64,000 nt of DNA from the NCBI RefSeq assembly GCF_003386205.1, contig NZ_QRDY01000004.1:124001-188000 (forward strand), read 5' to 3'. Shown piece after piece: positions 8,189 through 15,833 of this stretch. Every line of letters begins with the position of its first letter. Position 1 is the first letter of the stretch. A model generated the notes under the pieces. That model saw only the letters and a list, made by a program, of their open reading frames with translations. It was not told where the DNA came from and did not search any database. The translations under genes and the position numbers were made by a program. This stretch comes from Cohnella lupini (GTDB taxonomy: Bacteria > Bacillota > Bacilli > Paenibacillales > Paenibacillaceae).

Positions 8189-9040
8189 TCATGTACGTGC
8201 AGCCGCTTGAAGCTCTTCTAGTAATTCTTCATGAATAAGTCCGTTGCTTGCCGACACGTTGCGCACCGCGATATCATAAGGCCGGCCAGACAAGTCAGAC
8301 AGGCGTCCGCCCGCTTCTTCCACCAGCAAGGAACCGGCAGCGATATCCCATGAGCTTAAATTGTATTCCCAGAACCCGCTAAGTCGACCTGCGGCGACGT
8401 AAGCCAGATGAAGCGCGGCGGAGCCTGCAACACGCAAATTACGCACTTTGGGCGCCAACGCTTGAATGCCTTTCATATTCGCCGGCAAGGCCACATGTTG
8501 TTCCGCGGGAAAACCCGTGGCGATCAGACTCTTGTTCAGTCCGGCTTCCTTCGATACCTGCATCCTCCGTCCATGAACGTATGCTCCCTTGCCTCTCTCG
8601 GCAACGAATAGCTCATCCCGCGACGGGTCGTACACGACGCCGACGATAACTTGTCCACGATAAGCCAGCGCTATCGATACCGAATAGAACGGAAAGCCGT
8701 GAACGTAGTTGGTAGTCCCGTCGACCGGATCGACGATCCATAGGTACTCCGCTTCGCTCACGTCTTGCAAAGCTTTCGCCGATGCTTCCGGCCCGGGCTC
8801 CACTCCCTCTTCTCCCAGAAAGGAGTGCGTCGGAAAGTGCGTGGCGATCAGATTCCTGATCATCCGTTCCGCGCCTTTGTCTACTTCCGTGACGAGATCG
8901 TGCATGGAGTATTTCGTATCCAATTGGGTAAAGTTACCCATTTTGCTTTTAATCCACTCGCCGGCTTTAGCCGCGCAATTGACGGCTACCGCCGTAAAGC
9001 TTTTTCCGCCGATAATGCTTTCCGGCTGGTTCGCGTCCAT
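8189..9040 (-). CDS. Inositol monophosphatase family protein
   Basis: This 283-residue Mg2+-dependent phosphatase belongs to the IMPase/SuhB fold. The metal-binding motifs are all present: the EE pair in FLGEEGVEPG, WIVDPVDGTTNYVHGFP, and the C-terminal WDIAAGSLLVEEAGG. Length is normal for the family. Substrates could be inositol-1-phosphate, related sugar phosphates or 3'-phosphoadenosine phosphate; the sequence alone does not decide. It is followed by the small charged gene. The ATG at 9040 gives the expected N-terminus before the helical segment VAVNCAAKAGEWI. Confidence 0.92.
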   Translation of the reverse strand: MDANQPESIIGGKSFTAVAVNCAAKAGEWIKSKMGNFTQLDTKYSMHDLVTEVDKGAERMIRNLIATHFPTHSFLGEEGVEPGPEASAKALQDVSEAEYLWIVDPVDGTTNYVHGFPFYSVSIALAYRGQVIVGVVYDPSRDELFVAERGKGAYVHGRRMQVSKEAGLNKSLIATGFPAEQHVALPANMKGIQALAPKVRNLRVAGSAALHLAYVAAGRLSGFWEYNLSSWDIAAGSLLVEEAGGRLSDLSGRPYDIAVRNVSASNGLIHEELLEELQAAART

Positions 9041-9149
9041 TATCCATCCCTCAAATCTTCGAAATCGTTTACAAGGACTAGTTGTCCTGTTCTTATCATA
9101 TACGAAAATGCTTCAAAGCGGTTGCGTCGAATGCCAGGGTAACGCAGAA

Positions 9150-9195
9150 AATAAAGAAGACGCCCTCTATCTTATAGACAAAGGTGCGGCTTCTT
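9150..9195 (-). terminator. Terminator of fabI
   Basis: Read on the minus strand, AAGAAGCCGCACCT pairs with AGGGCGTCTTCTT and is followed by TATTTTC, 20 bp past the fabI stop. Confidence 0.8.
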
Positions 9196-9216
9196 ATGCT
9201 GAGATATTCGCAAAGT

Positions 9217-9987
9217 TTAAATTCCGACGATATTATAGCCGTTATCCACGTGCAGAACTTCGCCGGTAATCCCCCGCGCCCATGGGCTCATGAGGAATAA
9301 CGCGGTATCTCCGACATCGGAAGCTTCCGTATTGCGACGAAGCGGAGCTTTCTCTTCTACCTGCTTCAGAATCGAGTTGAAGCCCGCGATTCCTTTGGCG
9401 GCAAGCGTACGAATCGGGCCGGCGGATATCGCGTTGACGCGAATATCCTGCGGACCAAGGTCGCTTGCAAGATAACGAACCGAAGCTTCAAGCGCCGCTT
9501 TGGCAACGCCCATGACGTTATAATTGCGAAGAGTGCGTTCCGCTCCCAGATAAGTCAGAGTTACGATGCTGCCGCCCTCGCTCATAAGCGGGTGCAATCT
9601 TTGGGCGACGGCCGTCAGCGAGTATACGCTAACGTCGTGCGCAAGCGCGAACCCCGCGCGGGAAGTGTCTACGTACAGGCCGTCCAGTTCCTCCGCCTTA
9701 GCGAAAGCGATGCAATGGGCCAGTCCATGCAGCACGCCGACTTCTTCTTTCAGACGCGAGGCTAGAATGTCGATATCTTCGTCGGACGATACGTTGCATT
9801 GTAAGGTTATCGATCCCTCTATCGTATCCGCTAGCTTCTTGACCCGCTCTTCTACGCGTTCGTTCTCGTATGTAAATACCAATCTCGCCCCTTGCGAGGC
9901 AAGCGATTGCGCGATGGCCCAAGCAATGCTGCGCTCGTTGGCGACGCCCATGACCACGATGTTCTTACCTTGAAGCAATCCACCCAT
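9217..9987 (-). CDS. fabI: Enoyl-[acyl-carrier-protein] reductase (NADH), FabI type
   Basis: FabI reduces trans-2-enoyl-ACP in the last step of each fatty-acid elongation cycle. The 256-residue short-chain dehydrogenase has the cofactor loop VMGVANERSIAW at the N-terminus and catalytic Tyr/Lys in YNVMGVAKAAL (Y-x6-K). It also has the ISAGPIRTLAAKGI substrate loop and ends with VLHVDNGYNI. The start at 9987 (GAGGAGG site, 11-nt spacer) is chosen; in-frame codons back to 10116 lack family similarity. It is monocistronic with its own terminator. No clear FapR box was found upstream. Confidence 0.95.
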   Translation of the reverse strand: MGGLLQGKNIVVMGVANERSIAWAIAQSLASQGARLVFTYENERVEERVKKLADTIEGSITLQCNVSSDEDIDILASRLKEEVGVLHGLAHCIAFAKAEELDGLYVDTSRAGFALAHDVSVYSLTAVAQRLHPLMSEGGSIVTLTYLGAERTLRNYNVMGVAKAALEASVRYLASDLGPQDIRVNAISAGPIRTLAAKGIAGFNSILKQVEEKAPLRRNTEASDVGDTALFLMSPWARGITGEVLHVDNGYNIVGI

Positions 9988-10131
9988 ACGTTGGAAATCC
10001 TCCTCGCCGCAAGTAAGGATGCCCGAAACTTCCATTTGTCGGCATGACACCCTTCTTTGTCCAACGTACCGCATTTTCCAAGGGATTGCAATGATCAAAT
10101 CGGTCCGCTCGCGCATAAAATGTAGGCGTTT

Positions 10132-11142
10132 TCAACCACGCACTTCGATGGTACCGCCGTCAACGATTCGAATCGGTCCGCCATTTGCTTCGATTTCGCG
10201 AAAATCGTCCATCAGCTTCAATAAAGCTTCGTCTTTGCGCTTAGCCTCTATCATGACGTCTATCGCCGGCGTAGTGTTCGCGATGGCATAGAGAAACTTA
10301 ATCAACGGCTCTAAATCGATATGGTCGGCGTGTCCGCGAGGATCCGATTCGCTCTTCGGGCTGGACATATGTAACTTAGGAGGCAAGGATAGCGGCGAGT
10401 TCGCATGCTCGACGTTCCAGGGGAAACGATCCCACGTTGCCCGGATTCTAGCCCATAAAGCCGTCGCTTCTTCTTCGCTTGGATTTACGGCATCGTGGTG
10501 AATATCCAGCACCATCGGCACTCCCGCTTCTTCCGCGATGTTAAGCGTTTCGGAAGCCGTGAAGGTTTTGTCGTCGTTCTCCAGGGTAATGCGCCGCGTT
10601 ATTCTCGGTTCGATCGTACGAAACTGCTCGATAAATCTTCGACCCGACGTTTCCTTGTCGCCGTAACTTCCGCCTACGTGAATATTGTTCGTTGCCCGAC
10701 CGTCCAATCCCATGGCTTCAAGCATGCGCACATGGTGGTTTAGATCGATTACGGACTTACGGAAGACTTCCGAACGGGGAGTGCTCAGCACCGTAAAATG
10801 ATCCGGATGGAACGATACCCGCATGTCATGTTCCCTAACGAATTCCCCGACCTCGGCGAACGCAGGCGCCAGCGTGGGGTATGGGTCCCAATCCTGCAAG
10901 TCCTCATGCGTGGCAAGAGGGATCAGCTTCGATGTCAGCCGATAAACGTGCACGCCAAGGTATCGATTATGCTTCAGCAGCCTCAGCGTATTCTGTAAGT
11001 TCTCCTCCGCGATGCGTTCAAGCCGCCGGATCGCGGCTTCGCGGTCGGCCAGCTTGACGAAGCTCGCCATCGTCATCGTCTTGGACGGGGAGGCATTTTC
11101 CAGCTCGACCGACATTGCGACATATCCGAACCTTACGATCAT
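10132..11142 (-). CDS. uvsE: UV DNA damage endonuclease
   Basis: This 336-residue UvsE/UVDE protein nicks DNA 5' of UV photoproducts to start alternative excision repair. The start MIVRFGYVAMS is typical, and TIM-barrel metal-ligand motifs are present: RVSFHPDHFTVLS, NNIHVGGSYGDK, RITLENDDK and MVLDIHHDAVNP. It is full length. UvsE occurs in many spore-formers, fitting the inferred lineage. It lies 36 bp after the hypothetical gene at 11179, so the two may be co-transcribed. Confidence 0.93.
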   Translation of the reverse strand: MIVRFGYVAMSVELENASPSKTMTMASFVKLADREAAIRRLERIAEENLQNTLRLLKHNRYLGVHVYRLTSKLIPLATHEDLQDWDPYPTLAPAFAEVGEFVREHDMRVSFHPDHFTVLSTPRSEVFRKSVIDLNHHVRMLEAMGLDGRATNNIHVGGSYGDKETSGRRFIEQFRTIEPRITRRITLENDDKTFTASETLNIAEEAGVPMVLDIHHDAVNPSEEEATALWARIRATWDRFPWNVEHANSPLSLPPKLHMSSPKSESDPRGHADHIDLEPLIKFLYAIANTTPAIDVMIEAKRKDEALLKLMDDFREIEANGGPIRIVDGGTIEVRG

Positions 11143-11178
11143 TTTCGCCTAACCTCCCGCACTGTTGATCTACGGGTA

Positions 11179-11496
11179 CTAGGATTGCTCACCGAAGAAC
11201 ATTTCATGTGCGAGCGCCGTTTGAACCCTCGCTTCTTCCTCCGTTAACCGTCGGACGAGCTCCATCTCCACTTGCGTGACTTCTTCTCCTTGAAAATTAA
11301 TTTCCGCGATGGACGCGACGATGCGCACGATAGCCACGGCTTGGTTCGTAGGATTATACGCTATGACTTTCTGCCCCGTCGGAAAAACGCGAAATTGCTT
11401 CTTGACCATTTTTCCTCTGCCGTACTCGAGCAGCTCGTACAATTCTTGATCCGATTTGAATTTGCACACCGAATTAAACTCCGTTTGAAAACCCAT
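11179..11496 (-). CDS. Conserved hypothetical protein
   Basis: This 105-residue soluble protein starts at the ATG at 11496, behind a GGGAGG site. A longer in-frame extension to 11628 lacks a ribosome-binding site. The N-terminal half (TEFNSVCKFKSDQELYELLE) looks helical and the middle (FRVFPTGQKVIAYNPTNQA) beta-rich. The C-terminus is an acidic helix. No catalytic motif, signal peptide or membrane segment is visible. It is upstream of uvsE on the same strand. I do not recognise a named family. Confidence 0.75.
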   Translation of the reverse strand: MGFQTEFNSVCKFKSDQELYELLEYGRGKMVKKQFRVFPTGQKVIAYNPTNQAVAIVRIVASIAEINFQGEEVTQVEMELVRRLTEEEARVQTALAHEMFFGEQS

Positions 11497-11654
11497 GGCG
11501 ATTCCTCCCGTATTCCTGTTAAACCCCAGTATCCGTTTATTATAACCTCTTGCGGCGCTTGTGAAAACGGTATGGTGCTCGGCGGGGTTGTTGCTATCAT
11601 GCTCCCCAGGGAACTCCATCGATTGCACACCTCACTTTGTTGTGCACAAATGGA

Positions 11655-11746
11655 TGTGGGGATAATCGTGTTGAAAAGTTTTCCACATGTGGACAACACC
11701 CGATCTACCTTCAAATAGCCTGTTTTCCACACATGTTTGTGGATGA
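11655..11746. promoter_or_regulatory. Cluster of DnaA-box-like 9-mers
   Basis: Near-consensus boxes (TTATCCACA) occur as TTTTCCACA at 11679-11687, back to back with TGTGGACAA at 11688-11696, then TTTTCCACA at 11723-11731 and inverted TGTGGATGA at 11738-11746. A relaxed TGTGGGGATAA lies at about 11656. The two head-to-head pairs are spaced about 44 bp apart in the gap between divergent genes. A DnaA-binding regulatory or titration site is inferred. No AT-rich unwinding element or dnaA/dnaN gene is nearby, so it is not the main origin. Confidence 0.5.
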
Positions 11747-11806
11747 GCCGGTATTGCAGGGTATAACTTCATCGGAAACTAGTGACATTCACGTGGAAGT
11801 GATTTA

Positions 11807-11877
11807 AGCTATGCACATAGCTAGGCGAGTGAAGCACACCGCGCTGGTCCCTTAAGGGATCGGGGCGGTTATTTTTG
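11807..11877 (+). terminator. Hairpin plus terminator-like element upstream of 11896
   Basis: A perfect 7-bp hairpin AGCTATG-CA-CATAGCT (11807-11822) is followed by a compound stem. In it ACCGC / GCGGT (11838-11842, 11865-11869) encloses GGTCCCTT-AAGGGATC, and TTATTTTTG comes next. It ends 19 bp before the plus-strand start at 11896. It may be an attenuator of that gene or the end of a short untranslated RNA. Confidence 0.55.
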
Positions 11878-11895
11878 TTCGGGGAGAGATAGCGG

Positions 11896-12561
11896 ATGAA
11901 TAAGGAGTTCGAGTCGGCGTATCGGATTTGGTTGGACAATCATGTGGCTCAAAGTTCAGGGGAACGGCGCAGAAGGCTGCAGACACGTCACGGATTCGGG
12001 GAAAAACACTTATTGGAGCACGCTTGGTGGCCTGTCGTCGGGAACTTAAACCAACTACATCCCGAGTATGAATTCGTGGCTCCGGACGGCAAATTCTACT
12101 ACATCGATCTGTTTTACCTTCGTTCACCGATATTCACATGCTTGGAGGCCGACGGATTTAGCACGCATGCTCGGGATGCGGATCGGGATTCATTCTCCGA
12201 CGGATTAGATCGTCAGAACGAAATCGTTCTATCCAAGTGGCACATCCTTAGATTCTCGGTTGACAAATTAAAGGAAAACCCGCTCAGCTGCCAGAGACAT
12301 GTCCGCCGGATGCTCGAGGAATTGTACGGGGAGGACTGCGCAGCCGTAAGTCATTTATCTATTTATCAGCGGGAAATCATCCGTCTTGCCACTCGCTCGG
12401 GTGTGCCGATCACTCCACATTCAGTCGAAGAATGTTTGGGTAAAAAGGAAACCTTCGTGCTGAAACAGCTTCATGAGTTGGTGGAGGAAGGTTGGCTAGA
12501 AGTTGCTTCCGGTACGCAGCGTAAAAGAAGCTATCGCTTAAAATCACGGCAGGACAATTAA
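11896..12561 (+). CDS. Predicted PD-(D/E)XK-like (DUF559/Vsr-type) domain with winged helix
   Basis: This 221-residue protein has two parts. Residues about 50-125 carry a restriction-endonuclease-like core: YYIDLFY (D71), then LEADG (E84, D86), a His-Arg-Asp stretch (HARDADRD) and a terminal WHILRF strand. These match the order in DUF559/Vsr-like nucleases (D...ExDG...RD...VLRF). Residues about 150-215 look like a winged helix (IYQREIIRLA, then LKQLHELVEEGWLEV and a basic tail). It has a GGGGAGAG site and lies downstream of a DnaA-like box cluster and an attenuator-like stem. The nuclease assignment is motif-based; a regulator with a dead nuclease fold is the alternative. Confidence 0.65.
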   Translation: MNKEFESAYRIWLDNHVAQSSGERRRRLQTRHGFGEKHLLEHAWWPVVGNLNQLHPEYEFVAPDGKFYYIDLFYLRSPIFTCLEADGFSTHARDADRDSFSDGLDRQNEIVLSKWHILRFSVDKLKENPLSCQRHVRRMLEELYGEDCAAVSHLSIYQREIIRLATRSGVPITPHSVEECLGKKETFVLKQLHELVEEGWLEVASGTQRKRSYRLKSRQDN

Positions 12562-12579
12562 CCATTTTCCCCAGCTTGT

Positions 12580-13012
12580 CAAAATAGCCCTTTCTCGCGC
12601 GGGTATTTGGCTCGTCTGTGGCTCTTTCGGCGAAATAGCCGCTTCTGCCGCGGGTATTTGGCTGGTCTGTGGCTCTTTCGGCGAATTAGCCGCTTCTCGC
12701 GCGGGTATTTGGTTGGTCTGAGTCACCTTCGGTAAAATAGCCGTTCCTGGCGCGGGTATTTGGCTCGTCTGTCGCACTTTCGGCGAAATAGCCGCTTTTC
12801 GCGCGGGTATTTGGCTCGTCTGTGGCTCTTTCGGCGAATTAGCCGTTTCTCGCGCGGGTATTTGGCTCGTCTGTGGCACTTTCGACGAAATAGCCGTTTC
12901 TCGCGCGGGTATTTGGCTCGTCTGTCGCACTTTCGGCGAAATAGCCGCTTCTCGCGCGGGTATTTGGCTCGTCTGTGGCTCTTTCGGCGATATAGCCGTT
13001 TCTCGCGCGGGA
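12580..13012. repeat. Tandem array 2: 9 units of 51 bp
   Basis: ATAGCC-type cores recur exactly every 51 bp at 12584, 12635, 12686, 12737, 12788, 12839, 12890, 12941 and 12992. Each unit has the inverted repeat AATAGCCG / CGSGTATT around a TTTCTCGCG-like centre. The 51-bp period keeps several frames open, but the conceptual peptides are arginine-rich and low-complexity with no ribosome-binding site. It lies between the convergent genes ending at 12561 and 13061. Confidence 0.95.
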
Positions 13013-13050
13013 GAATTAAAATCGGCCACCCAGCTCAACGCCGGATGGCC
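13013..13050 (-). terminator. Terminator of ddl
   Basis: On the minus strand GGCCATCC / GGGTGGCC closes an 11-nt loop and is followed by GATTTTAATT, about 11 bp past the ddl stop. Confidence 0.75.
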
Positions 13051-13060
13051 GCCATATCAT

Positions 13061-14239
13061 CTATTCCCCGCCGCCATAGTCGATGGATTGGCGTTCATCA
13101 TGGCGCTCGATGGCCAGTTGGATTAAAGTGTCCAGCAGCTCTCGATAGGAGACGCCGGTTTCCTTCCACATTAGCGGGTACATGCTGAAAGGCGTAAAGC
13201 CGGGCATCGTGTTCACCTCGTTGATGAACAACGCCCCGTCGCTACGGCGAAGGAAGAAATCCGCGCGGCAAAGGCCCGAGCCGTCGATCGAGCGGAAGGC
13301 TTGAATGGCCATCGCTCGCACCGATTCCGAAACTTCCGGCGACACGTCCGCCGGTATTACCATGACGGACTTACCGTCGATGTACTTAGCGTTGTAATCG
13401 TAGAATTCGTTCGAGCTGCGAATCTCGCCCGGCACCGAAGCGCGCGGATCGTCATTGCCAAGCACGCTCACTTCGATCTCGCGCGCATCGACGAATTCCT
13501 CAACGATGACCTTGCGGTCATAACGTAAAGCTTCCTCGATCGCACCGATCAATTCCTCGCGGTTGCGCGCTTTGGACACGCCGACGCTCGAGCCAAGGTT
13601 CGCCGGTTTGACGAAGCAAGGATAGCCGAGCTCCTCTACGTCGCGCAAGCATCGTTCGCGATCTTGCTTCCATTGGTAACGGATGAAGTAGCGGTACCCG
13701 ACTTGCGGCAATCCTACGTGGGCGAACATCGTTTTCATCGCTACCTTGTCCATCCCGACGGAGGAAGCGAGAACTCCCGCGCCGACGTAAGGCAGTCCAG
13801 CCATCTCGAACAGCCCTTGTATCGTACCGTCTTCGCCGAACGTTCCATGCAGCAACGGTACCATAACGTCGATTCCCCTGCTATCGCCGGCGTATGCGTC
13901 TACTTCCAAGCCATTTTCCGACATTCCTTGCAATACGGGCAATAGCGCAAATTCCGAAACGGAGCTCGCGGATGACGCCTCTGCCCCGACCGCATCCGCG
14001 AACGCGGCAGCCATTCCCTCCGATTCCGCCGGATTGAACTGCAGCTCCGCTACCGCGGAAGGAGGCGCGTTAAGTAAAGCTCCCGATCTCCATTGTCCCT
14101 TGGGCGTAATATAGAAAGGAATAAGTTCGTATTTATCGTAGTCAAAAGCCTTCAAGACGGCCATCGCCGTCTGCAGCGATACCTGATGCTCGCCCGAACG
14201 TCCGCCGTACACGAGTCCGACGCGAATTTTTTTCCCCAT
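13061..14239 (-). CDS. ddl: D-alanine--D-alanine ligase
   Basis: This 392-residue ATP-grasp enzyme makes D-Ala-D-Ala for peptidoglycan. The start MGKKIRVGLVYGGRSGEHQVS is characteristic. ATP-grasp motifs PCFVKPANLGSSVGVSK and KVIVEEFVDAREIEVSVLG are present, as is the metal-binding end GLCRADFFL...FINEVNTMPGFT. The omega-loop reads YDYNAKY, typical of D-Ala-D-Ala rather than D-Ala-D-Lac ligases. It is somewhat longer than usual because of an insertion around residues 70-115. It is monocistronic, ending before array 2. Confidence 0.95.
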   Translation of the reverse strand: MGKKIRVGLVYGGRSGEHQVSLQTAMAVLKAFDYDKYELIPFYITPKGQWRSGALLNAPPSAVAELQFNPAESEGMAAAFADAVGAEASSASSVSEFALLPVLQGMSENGLEVDAYAGDSRGIDVMVPLLHGTFGEDGTIQGLFEMAGLPYVGAGVLASSVGMDKVAMKTMFAHVGLPQVGYRYFIRYQWKQDRERCLRDVEELGYPCFVKPANLGSSVGVSKARNREELIGAIEEALRYDRKVIVEEFVDAREIEVSVLGNDDPRASVPGEIRSSNEFYDYNAKYIDGKSVMVIPADVSPEVSESVRAMAIQAFRSIDGSGLCRADFFLRRSDGALFINEVNTMPGFTPFSMYPLMWKETGVSYRELLDTLIQLAIERHDERQSIDYGGGE

Positions 14240-14369
14240 AAAGTAGATTACCTCCGGCTAGTCGACATTTCCGCTCGCGGATTCCCATTGGCGGTTATTC
14301 CAGAATCGGCATTAAAGCCAACCAACGAACCTTCCAATACAAACAACCGCCGCGCAAATTCCCTTTTGA

Positions 14370-15464
14370 TCAAAACTCATCGGCAATTCGATAAAAATGG
14401 TACTTGGTTTTCTCCGTCCAGGCATACGAATCCTTGTAATCCCAATACCTGTGGCGACTGCTAACCGTATTTGCGTTAACGAGCGGCATGCCATCCGGCG
14501 TAAACGCGGTTACGATCGTATTATGGCCGACCCTGCCGTTACCTTCCCAGTCATAACAAATCACGTCTCCCAGCTTCAGCGACTCCGGCTTGGAGACCGC
14601 CTCCGCGCGAAGCCCGAATGCTCGCGGATTGCTTAAATAATGCTGCAAGCTATTCGCTACCGCCCAGCTGAAACTCCACTGTTCGTCTTTGTTGGAGAAG
14701 CCTTTATACCACCAGCCCGAAGGCCTTCTACCAGTATAATTCATAGGCGCTCCCCCTGCAAAGAGACATTGGGATACGTAATTCGTGCAATTGACCTCGA
14801 AATTCTCGTATGCGGGATTCGGCTCGTTCCACCATCTTTCGGCATAGGTTACGGCCGCTTCGCGCAGATAAGGTATTCCGCGGGGAGTCGATCCTCCGTA
14901 TCCGTTGCTGAATCCGTATTCGTTATCCGACGCGGAGGCACCGGCGTATACCCTCGACTTAAACCCGTAGAGAGCTTGCGGGTTTATGTAGGGTGCAGAC
15001 GGCAGCGCTGCTTTGCGCTCCCCGTCCCAAACGTCGCGCAAGTCGTCCTCTTCGATCGGGTAAGCTTCGGCCGGCCATTCGGCCACGAGCGGCTTCACCG
15101 AATCCAGACGCCAACTTTTCCCGATTCTGACGAACCTAATTCTTTCCCGCTCCACTCTCTCTTCCATCCAAGGCTGGCTGCGCTGCTCCATGGAGCGGAC
15201 TAAGTGAATCGAGATATCCGCGACAACCTCGCTTCGAACCGTATTGAACCGCTCGATCCGAGCTCGCATTTCGCTGCGAACCGGCCGAATGGCCCATCTC
15301 GCCTCCCTCTGCTTCGCCAATCTCAATCGCTGAGCAAGCCTTTCGCGATGTTCGTTGTCCGGAATATCGCGTAGCTTGCGTAAATCCGTATGCAGAGCGG
15401 CTTCGTTGATCGTGCTCACATAGCCGAATAAAGCTTGCTTCCAACCCGTCTCTTCGCTGGGCAT
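14370..15464 (-). CDS. Putative amidase-domain protein (Amidase_6 type)
   Basis: The C-terminal ~165 residues match the putative amidase domain (PF12671), an NlpC/P60-like cysteine peptidase fold. NCTNYVSQCLFAGG carries the candidate Cys, and the His is in RVGHNTIVTAF. The N-terminal ~180 residues are helical and charged (repeated REARWAIRPVRSEMRARIERF-like stretches split by family-variable linkers). The start at 15464 has a GGGGAGGG site 6 nt upstream, better than the in-frame ATG at 15521. No signal peptide is visible, odd for a wall hydrolase, so the site of action is unclear. Possible sporulation or cell-wall role is inference. Confidence 0.8.
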   Translation of the reverse strand: MPSEETGWKQALFGYVSTINEAALHTDLRKLRDIPDNEHRERLAQRLRLAKQREARWAIRPVRSEMRARIERFNTVRSEVVADISIHLVRSMEQRSQPWMEERVERERIRFVRIGKSWRLDSVKPLVAEWPAEAYPIEEDDLRDVWDGERKAALPSAPYINPQALYGFKSRVYAGASASDNEYGFSNGYGGSTPRGIPYLREAAVTYAERWWNEPNPAYENFEVNCTNYVSQCLFAGGAPMNYTGRRPSGWWYKGFSNKDEQWSFSWAVANSLQHYLSNPRAFGLRAEAVSKPESLKLGDVICYDWEGNGRVGHNTIVTAFTPDGMPLVNANTVSSRHRYWDYKDSYAWTEKTKYHFYRIADEF

Positions 15465-15671
15465 GAGCTTCCCTCCCCGAACGGTTTCTCTTTCAGCCGA
15501 CTCCAGATTGCGCCCCTTCATCCTATGATTGAATTATTCTTTCCATTCCACCGGGTCTTTCTTGGCGATGTTGATTTCAATGCGGATGAAAACACGGTGG
15601 ATTGCGGCATTCTATTGTAATGATATTTGCGGAATTCGTCATGGAATGGACTTCCGTATCCCTCAAACGTC

Positions 15672-15700
15672 TTTACGGAGAAGCGACAACGGAGTATACT
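15672..15700 (+). promoter_or_regulatory. Candidate promoter of aconitase gene
   Basis: TTTACG (15672-15677) and TATACT (15695-15700) are separated by 17 bp, 134 bp before the start codon. The leader contains a short hairpin TTTCAC-AGA-GTGAAA. The rest of 15465-15833 shows no gene; no clear CcpC dyad was found. Confidence 0.5.
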
Positions 15701-15833
15701 AAGTCCATAGAGTATTTTTGAAATCGTGTTTCACAGAGTGAAACTCCTGCACGTGCGGGTTACTCTCTTCCTCTGAACCGCGATACGCAAAAATACGGTT
15801 GGATCATAGATACGAATCTAGGAGGCTACACAC

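Noticed and set aside
11655-11746. Chromosomal replication origin
   Set aside because: No dnaA, dnaN, rpmH or AT-rich unwinding region nearby; only a box cluster.
12544-13188. Long open frames on both strands through array 2, encoding 17-residue repeats
   Set aside because: A 51-bp period is divisible by three, so frames stay open by construction; no ribosome-binding site, low-complexity Arg/Ser-rich or Pro/Gln-rich peptides.
13061-14239. VanA-type D-Ala-D-Lac ligase
   Set aside because: The YDYNAKY omega-loop and overall sequence fit D-Ala-D-Ala ligase; no vanH/vanX neighbours.
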